64,000 nt of DNA from Haberlea rhodopensis (taxonomy: Eukaryota; Streptophyta; Magnoliopsida; Lamiales; Gesneriaceae): positions 248,001 to 312,000 of the forward strand of contig CAJQUN010000171.1 of NCBI GenBank assembly GCA_907163345.1, written 5' to 3'. Of this stretch, positions 49,615-59,797 are shown one piece after another. The translations under genes and the position numbers were made by a program. The notes under the pieces were generated by a model. That model had not been told where the DNA came from. It ran no database searches and was given only the letters and a program-made list of their open reading frames with translations. Numbering within the stretch: position 1 is the stretch's first letter; every line of letters begins with the position of its first letter.

Positions 49615-50517
49615 TGTAATACCCCCGAAATGTAATATGATTATGTTCTACGATGATAAATTATGATGTGTTTAAGGGTTGGAATTGGGGGCCACGATTT
49701 ATGTTATGATGATATGATGTGGGGAGCATGTTGGGTATTTTAAGGGATGTATTAATTATATGAAGTTAGAAAATATCGAGTGAGGATATTTTAATACATC
49801 GTACTATATACCGGGATACAATTAAACACCACATGGCACCCCAATCACACCACCCCACCCCCCAACTCGGTCACCACCCATCCCCCACTTGTCAACCCAC
49901 TTGTCAAAGCCCATGCCTCCCACTTGGTGATGCCCATGCTTCCACTTTGCAGCCAAATCATCTCCTTCTCTCCTCCTCTCTCTTTCTCTCCCAAAATCGT
50001 GCTTGTAAGCTGCTGGGGAAGGGAAGAAAAGCTGGGTAAGAAGGTGTTCAAATCCTTGCAAAAAGAGGAGCAAAAGAGAGGGGTAAGTGGGTACCCTGTT
50101 TTTCTGGGTTTGTGTTTGGGCTTGGGTTTGGTGGGTTGATTTTAAAGCATGTTAAGTATAGGTTTGGGTGGAACCTTGATATGAATGCTTACATGGTAGT
50201 TTTATGTAGCTACTAGCATGTTTCATTTACATGTCTTATGTGATAGATTTCTAGTTATGAAACTATATGCTCGAAAATCTGGGCAAAAAGATCATGCTCT
50301 GTTTCTGTAAAAGTTGGTTAAGGATGAAGTTTATGATGATGTTATGATGCATGTTAGCTTAGGTTTTGTTAAACCTTCGATTTAAGAGCTTACATGGATA
50401 TTTTATGAAGTTCTTCACATGTTTGTTTCAGCATGAAAGATGTGTTATGAGGTAGAAAAGATGGTAAGAAATGAGGTGCTCAAAAATCTGGGGAAAAATC
50501 CCGATTTTCAGAGCTCT

Positions 50518-50733
50518 CGATCGATCGAGATTTGGTCCCGATCGATCGAGCGAGACAGAAGGTCTAAACATGTTTTCAAAATTTTGGTGCCGATCGATCG
50601 AAGGATTTCTCGATCGATCGGTGAAGCTCCTCGATCGATCGGTAAAATGTTCGATCGATCGAGCGAGGCAGGAAGCCAAGACACTGTTAGTGCACAGTGT
50701 CTCGATCGATCGAGACCTAGGGCCGATCGATCG
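50518..50733. promoter_or_regulatory. Palindrome cassette in H right LTR
   Basis: Copy of 43714-43929 shifted by 6804 bp; all eight cores kept. Confidence 0.9.
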
Positions 50734-51068
50734 AGAGAGGCAGAAAGTTGAAAATTATGATGATGTTTTATTTTGTTAAGTTTATGATGTAAGATGGTTT
50801 TGAGGCATCTAATATGGTATTATGTGGTCTTGTAGAACCATCCCAGGTACCGGCACCATCAAGGAGATAAAGTCTGTTGACTCCTCCTCTTTTTGAAAAG
50901 GTACGTAAGAAGCGTACGGGCATCGGACGGTAACACACATCTCTATACTATGACTATGCTTTTATTGCATGAGTATTCACGATAAAATGACGGTGTTTAT
51001 ACGATGTTTACACGATGAAGTTCATATGATGTTTATTGCTTATACGATGCTTATATGATGACAGTTAT

Positions 51069-51284
51069 GCGATGTATTGTGGTAAGATGCCACGGGGTAA
51101 GATGCCCCACATGGTAAGAGGCCATGCGATGTATTGTGGTAAGATGCCACGGGGTAAGATGCCCCACATGGTAAGAGGCCATGCGATGTATTGTGGTAAG
51201 ATGCCACGGGGTAAGATGCCCCATATGGTAAGAGGCCATACGATGATGTTGTGGTAAGATGCCACGGGGGTAAGATGCCCCAGA
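51069..51284 (+). repeat. 57-bp minisatellite, H right LTR
   Basis: Three full units and a partial fourth; one unit more than in the sister LTR. Confidence 0.9.
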
Positions 51285-51706
51285 TGCATGATTCTAAATC
51301 AGGGACAACAATAAGAAGTGAATGTATAACCAGCATATTACTTAACCAATGTTTCATGCATTTACTATGATGTTTATAATGTTAAGTATGATTATATATG
51401 CTCATGATGTGTTGTCCCTGTAGGTACACTTTTGGACGAAGGACTAAGGGTCGGGTTGAGGCAGTGAGCTACTAGGGACACAGGAATGCATAGGATTCAA
51501 GTTATGATTAGTATCTACTCTAGGAGTATTGTAAATCTAAATGACATTCTTTTGGAATGTAATGAATTATTTTTGAAGTTTGTATTTTTGGCCTGTAATC
51601 CTGTTAGCTCGTGTAACAACCAAAACCTTAAGATGTTACCTTAATGCATGATTAGTCCTTCTTATGTCTATTAATCACTGTTAAGGTGGGAAGACCCCAC
51701 AAAAAC

Positions 51707-52262
51707 TCAACCAAAAACTACAATACTACTATCAAATCGAAGATAAAGACGAGGGGAAGACTAATACCTGATTATCTTCGAGAAAAAAACGGCCTCCGAG
51801 CCAAGCTACCGTCGATTTTCCCATCATGGGAGAAGAGGGGAAAAATGGGGAAAGGGCTTGAGCGAAGAGAGAGGGAAGAGAAGGAATGGTTCCGTGCCAA
51901 ATGACGGAATGCCGAGTCCACTTGGTATATATAGTACCAAAACTCGAAAATACCAATCCCATCACAAATACATCATGTTTCATTAAAAATCATCTGTTTT
52001 CAATAATTACCTCCCAAACTCTATTTCCATGAACATCCACAGTACAAAGTACTCCGGACCCCAAATCCCACCAAAGACCAAATTCCAAGGTTATCACCAC
52101 GATGAGAATACAATCTCATCCCTTGGATCCAACGACTCCAAATATCGGATTTAAAATCCCCAAGAGTCCCAAAACCACAATTAATACACAAATGCCAAAA
52201 ATAAAATCCATTAAGGATTATTACCACACCGGGATTAACACCATGAATCCCCGGGTATCACA
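51707..52262 (-). repeat. D right LTR, part 2 (right of H)
   Basis: Resumes after AAAAC and ends CCCGGGTATCACA at 52262. It has the TATA-like site at 51924-51936 (sense ACTATATATACCAAG). It matches the first ~560 bp of the F LTR in inverted orientation. Confidence 0.85.
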
Positions 52263-52450
52263 TTGGAACAAGGTAATACCGATGATCAAGGTTCAGTGGG
52301 GTTGCAGGGGTGTCGAGGAGGCCACGTGGGAGACGGAACGGCATATAGTCAATACCCAAAACTGTTTTCTGGTATGTGATTTATGTTTAGTTTCGGATTG
52401 GTTAGTGCATGCGATTTCGAGGACGAAATCTTATAAGTAGGGGAGTATTA
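52263..52450 (+). pseudogene. pol: Element I: 3' end of Tekay pol (chromodomain-like) and polypurine tract
   Basis: Reads NKVIPMIKVQWGCRGVEEAT in the frame from 52266, homologous to the C-terminal tails of B and H pol. It starts abruptly at the D boundary. It has lost codons compared with H (the MVQHYPEL segment is altered). It is followed by GAGGACGAAATCTTATAAGT and the tract AGTAGGGGAGTAT (52437-52449). Confidence 0.8.
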
Positions 52451-53176
52451 TGATATCCCCGAAATAATTATGTGCATTTGGGCATTAATTATGTTTATGT
52501 GATAATTATGGTGTTAATTAATTTAGTGATTGAATTAATTAACATGGTGAAATGCTTAGTCATGCGGTGGCGTGACCTGATAATGTATTTCAGGGTGCAT
52601 GTGATGCATGTTGGGAAATTGGGTTTTGGCATGGTTTATTTGAGGTGGAAATTAATTATTTTGGTAAAGCATGTTTAATTGAGTTTTGGTGCATTTTTGG
52701 AAAATGCTTTTAAAATATCATGTTAGGATATTTTATACATCATGCTAAATACTTGGCCATGGTTTAATTAAACTTACACTATATCCCCTTACTTTCCCTC
52801 ACTCTCCCCAACACTCCTTATCTTCACTCATCCAAACCCCTTTCCTAAACCCATTTTATCGAATAAAAGAGAAGAGAAGAGGAGAGGATTTCCAAAAGCT
52901 TGGTTGCTCAATTTCATGCTTGTATTAAAGCTTCAAGTGGTAAGGGATTCTTCATTTTGTAGTTTGAATGTGGGGATGTATTTTAGGGATTTAAAAGGGG
53001 TTTGATTTTGGGAATGTGATGTATTTGGTTGGGTGTTGGATTTTTGGTGTTATTAGTGTTTATATTGAAGGTTTATGGTGTTTTGTTGTTATAGTTTGGT
53101 TGGTATTTGAGTTGGTATGGATTGGAGAAAGTTTAAGGGAGAACAATGACGATTTTTTTTGGGTTACAGGTTGCGG

Positions 53177-53360
53177 CGATTGATCGCCCGTTTTGGCGAT
53201 CGATCGCCAACAAGCAGTGGCGAATAGCAGCATTTGGCGATCGATCGGTGGGTCTCGCGATCGATTGCCCCAGACTTGGAGATCGATCGCCGAAGACATA
53301 ATTTTGGCAAGTAAAGCAGCTGGCTCTCGCGATCGATCGGGACATGATGGCGATCGATCG
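53177..53360. promoter_or_regulatory. Palindrome cassette in I LTR
   Basis: Cores at 53177 (one mismatch), 53197, 53238, 53258 (one mismatch), 53280 (one mismatch), 53330 and 53351. In-group spacings are 20, 20, 22 and 21 bp. Confidence 0.84.
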
Positions 53361-53513
53361 CGAGATGCCAAAATATGAGTTTTTGGTTATTTTGATGAGA
53401 TTTTTGGTATTGGACTATTATTTGGCTTCTATTATTGGATTGTGTGGTTGTGTAGAGCATTCAAAGGTGGCACCACAACAAAGGAAATAAAGTCCTACCA
53501 AATCTACATTTTG

Positions 53514-53542
53514 GAAGGTACGTAGAGAGACGTACGGGCACC
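53514..53542 (+). promoter_or_regulatory. GTACGT box / splice-donor-like site, I LTR
   Basis: GGAAGGTACGTAGAGAGACG then TACGGGCAC. Preceded, as in H, by a GGCACCA...ATAAAGTC block. Confidence 0.55.
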
Positions 53543-53728
53543 CAACGATAACATATATTTTATATACCTATTGGATTGTGCATTGTGGCTGTAAGTATAT
53601 ATTGGATTGTGCATTATGGATGCAAATACATGTTGAATTATGCATTGTGATTGCATATATGAATGTTGGATACTTGGTGCATATCCCATGAGTCGTTATA
53701 TTTGAGTGATGATTTAAATGCTTTGCCG

Positions 53729-53915
53729 CTGTCATTTGAAGCAATGATAGAATACTTGCCGCTGTCATATCTTAGCGAGTAAAGAATATTTGCCGCTAAA
53801 TGTTGAAGCGAGGGTGAATGCTGCATGTTACATTTGAGCGAGGTTATTCAATGCCGATGATATGTCGAAGCGAGGGGTATTAGTGCCGCGTTCATGACAA
53901 GCGAGGTGCATTAAA
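53729..53915 (+). repeat. CCGCT/AGCGA hairpin field in I LTR
   Basis: Repeated TTGCCGCT...AGCGA modules; several stretches match the F interior near 56865-56935 (for example GCCGCTAAATGTTGAAGCGA). Confidence 0.7.
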
Positions 53916-54445
53916 ATACACTGTTATAACAATACTAGGGATTGGTTATTGATTTTATTGGAATGGTTATATGCCATGACATTTGTGGAACCATAATATA
54001 ATACATTGATTATGATTATGAGTTATGGTACATGGACATCCAAAAGGGAGCATTTTAAAGTCATTGGAATACAGGAAGTGCTTTGTATTTACGGTTTATG
54101 CATTTATGCCTTATAATCATGTGATGCTCGGGGATTAATAGTGTTAATCCCGGTGTGGTAATGATCCTTTAAGGATTAATTGTGGCAATTATGAATTAAT
54201 TGCGGTTTTGGGACTCCTGGGGATTTTAAATCCGGTATTTGGAGTCATTGGATCCAAAGGATGAGATTGTATTCTCATCGTGGTGATAACCTTGGAATTT
54301 GGTCTTTGGTGGGATTTGGGGTCCGGAGTACTTTGTATTGTGACTAGTAATGGAATTGAGATTGGGAGGTAATTATTGAAAACAGACGATTTTTAATGAG
54401 TCATGATGTATTTGTGGGAGGATTGGTATTTTTTGAGTTTTGGTA

Positions 54446-54455
54446 CTATATATAC
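54446..54455 (+). promoter_or_regulatory. TATA-like box of F LTR
   Basis: ACTATATATACCAAGTAGAC, about 327 bp into the LTR; conserved in D and, weaker, in E. Confidence 0.5.
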
Positions 54456-54849
54456 CAAGTAGACTCGGTATTCCGTCATTTGGCACGGAACCCTTCCCTC
54501 TCTCCCCTCTCTCTCTCGCCTAAACCTTTCCCCCCATTTCCCCTCTTTTTCCCTTGGTGGAAGAATCGTTAGTAGCTTGGCTCGGGAGCCGGTTTTCTTA
54601 AGATAATCAGGTATTAATCTTCCCCTCACCATTGTCTTCGATTTGGTAGTAGTATTGTAGAGTTTGGTTGAGTTTTAAGTTGATTATGGAATTTGAGGAT
54701 TTTTGGTTAAAATCCAAAGTTGAGTTTTTGGAGTTTTTATTGGTTTTAAATGGGGTATTTGAGGTGTTGAAGGTGAATGGGGTGTTGGTTTTGAGTTTGG
54801 GTGTGAAAAACACCATGAAAGTTTGAATTTTTTGAAAACCCGCAGGTCG

Positions 54850-55059
54850 CGATCGATCACGGCTTGGCGCCGATCGATCACGGCTTGGCGCCGATCGATC
54901 GCGACATGTTGCTGATTTGGGAAGGTGATGAGCAGTAGCGACGATCGATCGCAAAAAGAGGGTGATCGATCGATCGTGAATTCGGGCAATCGATCGCGGC
55001 TTGTTTATTTTCGGGGAGTAGAGTGTGGCGATCGATCGCGGCTTGGCGCCGATCGATCG
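54850..55059. promoter_or_regulatory. Palindrome cassette in F LTR
   Basis: Cores at 54850, 54871, 54892, 54942, near 54967 (overlapping GATC run), near 54980 (eroded), 55029 and 55050. Clear 21-bp spacings at 54850/54871/54892 and 55029/55050. It starts 730 bp into the LTR, as in D and I. Confidence 0.84.
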
Positions 55060-56624
55060 CGGCACTGTTCCTTTGATTTTCAAAATTTTTGGAAAATGTC
55101 GGGATTTTGGAATCGAGGTTTAAGCGGCCCATTTCCGGGGCAATGTCTACATTCCAGTGGGAATGCCATACTTTTAAAATGGATTGGTTGGAGCCAAAGT
55201 TTAATAAAACGGGATTCTCGGTTGAGTTTTTGTCTATCATTTAAACTTGCAAAATGGTATATTTTGGGTATTATGCATACTTAACCCGTGGTCTTTTAAA
55301 ATGGTAAATCGTCATGGATGGACTATATGTTTGGGGGTTATGAACGTGCTTGGGCACGTGGTTGCATGCTAGTGTTTAAATGTGAGTTATTTATGTGTTA
55401 GCACATAATTCATCGGGTCGTGGGACTCAGGCAAGATTGGACTCGAACTACGGGATTATAAGGTACTTATAACGTACGAGCATAGCCTGTTATAATATTG
55501 CAATTGTGAAATGCATGGTATGTGTTACTTGCAATAGATGGATAGTGAAATGCATGGTATATGGTACTTGCTATAAATGGATAGTGAAATGCATGGTATA
55601 TGGTAATTGCGATAAATGGACATACATTGGGAATCATATGGTGCCGCTTTTGAGCGAGCAATGATGGGATGTTGTCGCCATTGAGCGACCATCGGTTATA
55701 ACGTCGCTATTGTTGAACGTGCGTGGGGTTAAAGTGCCGCTATTGTAGAGCGAGCCATGAAATGGAACTATGGAATCAATGGCTAGATATATGTGATATC
55801 TATGGCACTCTATTTGACGATTTATCCATATTTGATTGTGAAACTGGTATAGTATGATTTGTTTTTGTTGATCAATGAGATGATCAACTGGCTTTTGAGA
55901 ATTTAATGGTTTGGTTATTTTGAGAACAGGGACAATACAGGGGATCCCGGATGAGGATGATACCATCCATGGAGTATCATTTAAATTCATAGCATTTACA
56001 CTCTTTAAATTACAAACTACAATATTATGATTATTGGATTGGTGGTATTGGTATGCTCACCACGTGTGGGGGCTGTCTCTGTTGGGACAGGTGATACAGG
56101 TGCAGCAGTGGCTTTGGAGTTGAGCTCGGGCTGTTGATTTGAGGTACTTCCAGGATTGAGGTACCAGAGCTGGTTGAATAAGTACGAAGACCCAGACTTG
56201 AGATCGAGCGGTGCATGGGCGGTGCTTCCCGGATCGAAGTACCAATAACCGCCTTCGGTAGAGTATCTTATACATTAGATACACGTTTATTCATTGGGTG
56301 CTCTCATGTGAGTACGTTTTTACGTGTATGTGGAATGTATAATGGGCAATGACTTTCGCTCTTCATTTATTGTTGCATGTGATTAAATACGGAATTGCTA
56401 AATGAACTGAGAGCATGTTAGTGTATTATAAGGGTGCATGCTATGTAAGTGATCTTGGTTGGGGAATTTGAATATTATGTGGATCAAATGCAAGAAATGT
56501 TATGGACAGTATATGATGTTATACTTGCATATGGCTTTTTCCCCATGATAATATGATTATATGCACTAATTGCATGGGTTAATACACTAATCATGGGTTA
56601 AGGGCACAGGGGTCCTTACATTAG

Positions 56625-56640
56625 TGGTATCAGAGCCAGG
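56625..56640 (+). other. Primer binding site, initiator tRNA-Met type (F)
   Basis: TGGTATCAGAGCCAGG, four bases after the LTR. Confidence 0.88.
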
Positions 56641-59600
56641 TTTGCTCTTTGGGGCTGTTGAGGGCCTAGGAACATGTTAATGGGAATGAGAAGCACATAC
56701 TTATGCATGATGGTAGTTAGTGTTGTGTGGCACAACTATATTGCTTATGTGCATTTTTGATATGTGTTCATAATTGGAATATGTTGTTGCTAATCATGGT
56801 GGTTGCAGGGTCATATGAGACATGGATTATGCATTACGGTTGCATATATAGGAGTGATGATTTTAATGCTTTGCCGCTAAATGTTGAAGCGATGGTAAAT
56901 TCCGCATGTCACATTTGAAGCGAGGTGCATTAAAATACACTCATGAGGATGTTTATTGGGATACAGATTATGCATTACGGTTGCATGCATGGCGTAGCGA
57001 TGTGAATACTTGCCGCCTTCATGGCGTAGCGATGTAAATACTTGCCGCTGTCATACCGTAGCGATGAGAGAATATTTGCCGCTGATATGAAGCGAAGAAC
57101 ATGGCCGCTGCCATATCATAGCGAGGGATATTATTTTCAGCTGGTATTGTCTAAGCGAGGGGTATTTCCGCTGTCATGTAACGTGAGGGCTATTTCCGCT
57201 ATCATGATAAAAACGAGGAGTAGTGGCGCCGCTGTCGTACCACCGCGATGAAGAATATTTGCCGCTTAAGCGAGGGATATTATACCGCTAATATGGCGTA
57301 GCGATGAGCTTTCCGCTGTCATATGATAGCGATGGAGGATATATGCCGCTTAAGCGAGGGATATTATGCCGCTGGTATGTCGAAGCGAAGTAGCGAAGAG
57401 GGATATTTGCCGCTTCTTAGCGAGGGATATCATGACGCTAGTTTATTGGCGATGGTTCATGCCGCCGGGTATCTATATAGCGATGGTTCATTCCGCTAGT
57501 TTATTGGCGATGGTTCATGCCGCCGGGTATCTATATAACGATGGTTCATTCCACTAGTTTATTGGTGATGGTTCATGCCGCCGGGTATTATATAGCGACG
57601 GGTTATTCCGCTACATCTGTTGGCGATGGTTCATGCCGCCAGGTATTATATAGAGACGGGTTATTCCGCTACATCTTTTGGCGATGGTTCATGCCGCCAG
57701 GTATTATATAGCGACGGGTTATTCCGCTACATCTGTTGGTGATGGTTCATGCCTCCAGGTATTATATAGCGATGGGTCATTCCGCTACATCTATGGAGAT
57801 GGTTCATACCGCTAGATATCTATGACGATGCTTTATGCCGCTGATCCTATGGCGAGGGAGCATACCGCCAATTCTATAGCGATGGATTATACCGCTATGT
57901 GCGTAGCACTGGATTACGCCTCCTACGAGCGATGGGTGCTGCTTGTGTACCACTGGTGGACGATGGATACAGGTATGCCGCTATCTTGATAGCGATGAGG
58001 TATGGTATATTACTGTTTTGTTAGCATTATTGTGGATACCATGTGTTGTTATATACCGTCATGTGTTTGACGATGAGATTATTGATGTCGTGTGTCGACA
58101 TATATCGTCACGAGTTGACGATGTCACTTTGAATGTCACATGTTGACGGGTACCGTCACGGGATGACGATGACAAGTGGATGTCTATGTAGACGCGTAGC
58201 GTCGTTTCGATGAATAATACATTATGTATATGTATTTAGTCGTATGGTTTGAGTGCCAATGGTGAGCACATGGTAGTGTCTGGGTCACTAGTTGACGAGA
58301 CCATTATGCCGAGCAGGTTGCTCGAAGAATTATTGGGTGCGCCGTACAGGAAGTGTACCGCAACACATATTTGAAGTATATATTTTACGAGTAGTGGTAC
58401 CTTTGGGTATACTCGTTGGAATGTCTAAGGCCAAGTGTTGGTGGTAAGAGTAGTCATAGAGGAAACTACTCGCTTGTCGTTGTGATGTGTGGTAGACGTG
58501 GTCACCCCCACCCTGAGGGTGTGGAATAAGTCCTAATGGGTTTATGATTGCATTGTGGTTGAGCAAGGACACCGACCGTCCATTTTACTTGGTGTTTTAG
58601 AGAAATATTGGGTAATGACCCACTACTCTAATGGTTTGTACGGTATGGTATACCGAGTGGAACGTATGTCATGTTAGTAAGTTGGTATAAACCTTTGGGG
58701 GCAGCGAATTGCTTGCCAGGTATTGTTGCAGTGATATAGTGTGCTTGTTGTAGCCATTACACTGCACGTTGGGACCGAGTTAGGTGAATCGTACGGTGAT
58801 ACGATGAGGGTTTATGATAGACTCTGGTAGCCTCTATGTGGCATGATGATAGAGGCAGGGAACACCTCACGGGGATGTTTATACGTCAAATGTTTTGAGG
58901 GACCTGTACTGGGACAACTCAATTCTGTTGGGAGTACCAACGTGAGTGTCGACAAGTCGTTGTTAGCTCTGGTTGAGCATCCTTGCATGTGGAATGCATC
59001 GGGAGTCACAATTGAAATTGTGGGATATAGTTAGTGGGGTAACACTACTATATTGATTTTATCTCTTGTAGAGATTTGGATTGTACTGTCGTGGAGACAA
59101 CTGATATCGGTCGTGGGTTGATTGTAAATCAGCCATGGTAAGCATTACTGGTGTTGGATCGAGTAATGGGTTATTTACCTTTCGGTGAGACGTTAAAGGA
59201 GACGTCTCCGGGGGAATGCTCGAATTGTGTAGTACTATGGTATTAGTACATAGCATTGTTAGAATGAGTATACGTTGCGTATGCGGATTTTGTTTTGATA
59301 ATAGTGGCATGTATGCACTATGCTGGACCAGTTGTGTAATTTATTGGTTCTGGGATGTTTTGGTATGCATATATCCAGGTTTTCCGAATGACGGTTCGAG
59401 GTTGGAGGGTCATGAGTTCATGACATTTTCCTTGTGAGGAAGACGGTATTGATATACCTACCGATTGGGAATCTTTGATAGATTCAAAAAGTCGGTTTGT
59501 GTGGTGTCGATGTTGGAATCACACCGTTAGCCGTTGGTTTGTCAATCATTATTCTCTGCGAGGTGAGAATAACTGGAGATTGACAGTTGTTTTGGGGCTT

Positions 59601-59797
59601 TGGGTATGTTTGGTGATACCCGAGTCAATCACCTCATGTATGCAGGTTGTATTGGTGCTTGAGCATGTGTACCCGTGCGTGTGTACGAATGCCAGCTTTT
59701 ATTTAACCCTCGTCGATCATCGGGTTAGTATGCTTGGATAAATGAATCTCCGGTGTGAGATTGTAGCACTCTGAGATTGGAAATCTCGATGGCACGA
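56641..59797 (+). other. F interior: repeat-rich, no coding
   Basis: 3.2 kb. 56870-57960 is a field of CCGCT/AGCGA modules with a tandem dimer core (57449-57815). 58060-58330 and 59340-59500 match the D and E interiors in inverted orientation. 58330-59340 shows no gene and no repeat that I can recognise. Open frames do not exceed about 90 codons and have no family motif. Confidence 0.75.
57449..57815 (+). repeat. Tandem dimeric repeat in F interior
   Basis: About six units of roughly 59 bp, each two half-units: GCGATGGTTCATGCCGCC plus GGTATCTATATA, then GCGATGGTTCATTCCGCT plus AGTTTATTG. The half-units diverge in later copies. Confidence 0.82.

Larger units (their letters stand above)
42803..51701 (+). 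mobile_element. Element H: Tekay/Del-lineage LTR retrotransposon
   Basis: 8.9 kb with exact target duplication AAAAC (42798-42802, 51702-51706). The LTRs are 2038 and 2087 bp (TGTAATACCC...GACCCCACA), the primer site is at 44845-44861 and the polypurine tract just before 49615. The LTR length difference is explained by one extra 57-bp minisatellite unit in the right LTR minus two small deletions there (7 and 1 bp). Gag-pol has several breaks. Confidence 0.95.
49615..51701 (+). repeat. Right (3') LTR of element H
   Basis: 2087 bp. Palindrome cassette at 50518-50733, GTACGT box at 50900-50921, minisatellite at 51069-51284 with three full units plus a partial. Confidence 0.94.
37685..52262 (-). 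mobile_element. Element D: coding-free long-LTR element (composite), interrupted by A and H
   Basis: Left LTR remnant 37685-39079, interior 39080-41041, right LTR 41042-42802 plus 51707-52262. The initiator tRNA-Met primer site (41021-41037) abuts the right LTR. The interior is only about 2 kb, has no gag or pol, and is filled with short repeats. No polypurine tract is seen beside the left LTR. The left LTR resembles that of E; the right LTR resembles that of F. The right flank TTGGAACAAGG lies in the chromodomain region of element I. Confidence 0.75.
52451..54119 (+). repeat. Element I 3' LTR, interrupted by F
   Basis: Starts TGATATCCCCGAAATAATTA, like the B and H LTR starts. It has a TATA-like block (52725-52758), palindrome cassette (53177-53360), GTACGT box (53514-53542) and hairpin field (53729-53915). 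It stops at 54119 where the F LTR begins; the rest should lie beyond the window. Confidence 0.82.
54120..56620 (+). repeat. F 5' LTR
   Basis: TGTGATGCTCGGGGATTAAT...GGGGTCCTTACA, 2501 bp. TATA-like site at 54446-54455, palindrome cassette at 54850-55059, GTACGT-type box at 55462-55478, hairpin segment at 55640-55760. Homologous in inverted orientation to the D right LTR. Confidence 0.88.
54120..59797 (+). mobile_element. Element F: coding-free long-LTR element, 5' part
   Basis: 5' LTR 54120-56620, initiator tRNA-Met primer site 56625-56640, interior to 59797, where E begins. By comparison with E, roughly 1 kb of interior and the 3' LTR should follow beyond E, outside the window. No gag or pol. 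Confidence 0.8.

Noticed and set aside
51036..51257. Open frame with a 19-residue repeat (MYCGKMPRGKMPHMVRGHA)
   Set aside because: Translation of the 57-bp LTR minisatellite, open on both strands because the unit is a multiple of three.
54393..55284. Overlapping 100-158-codon frames around the F cassette
   Set aside because: They consist largely of translated cassette (DRS/IDR repeats) on both strands and have no protein family motif.
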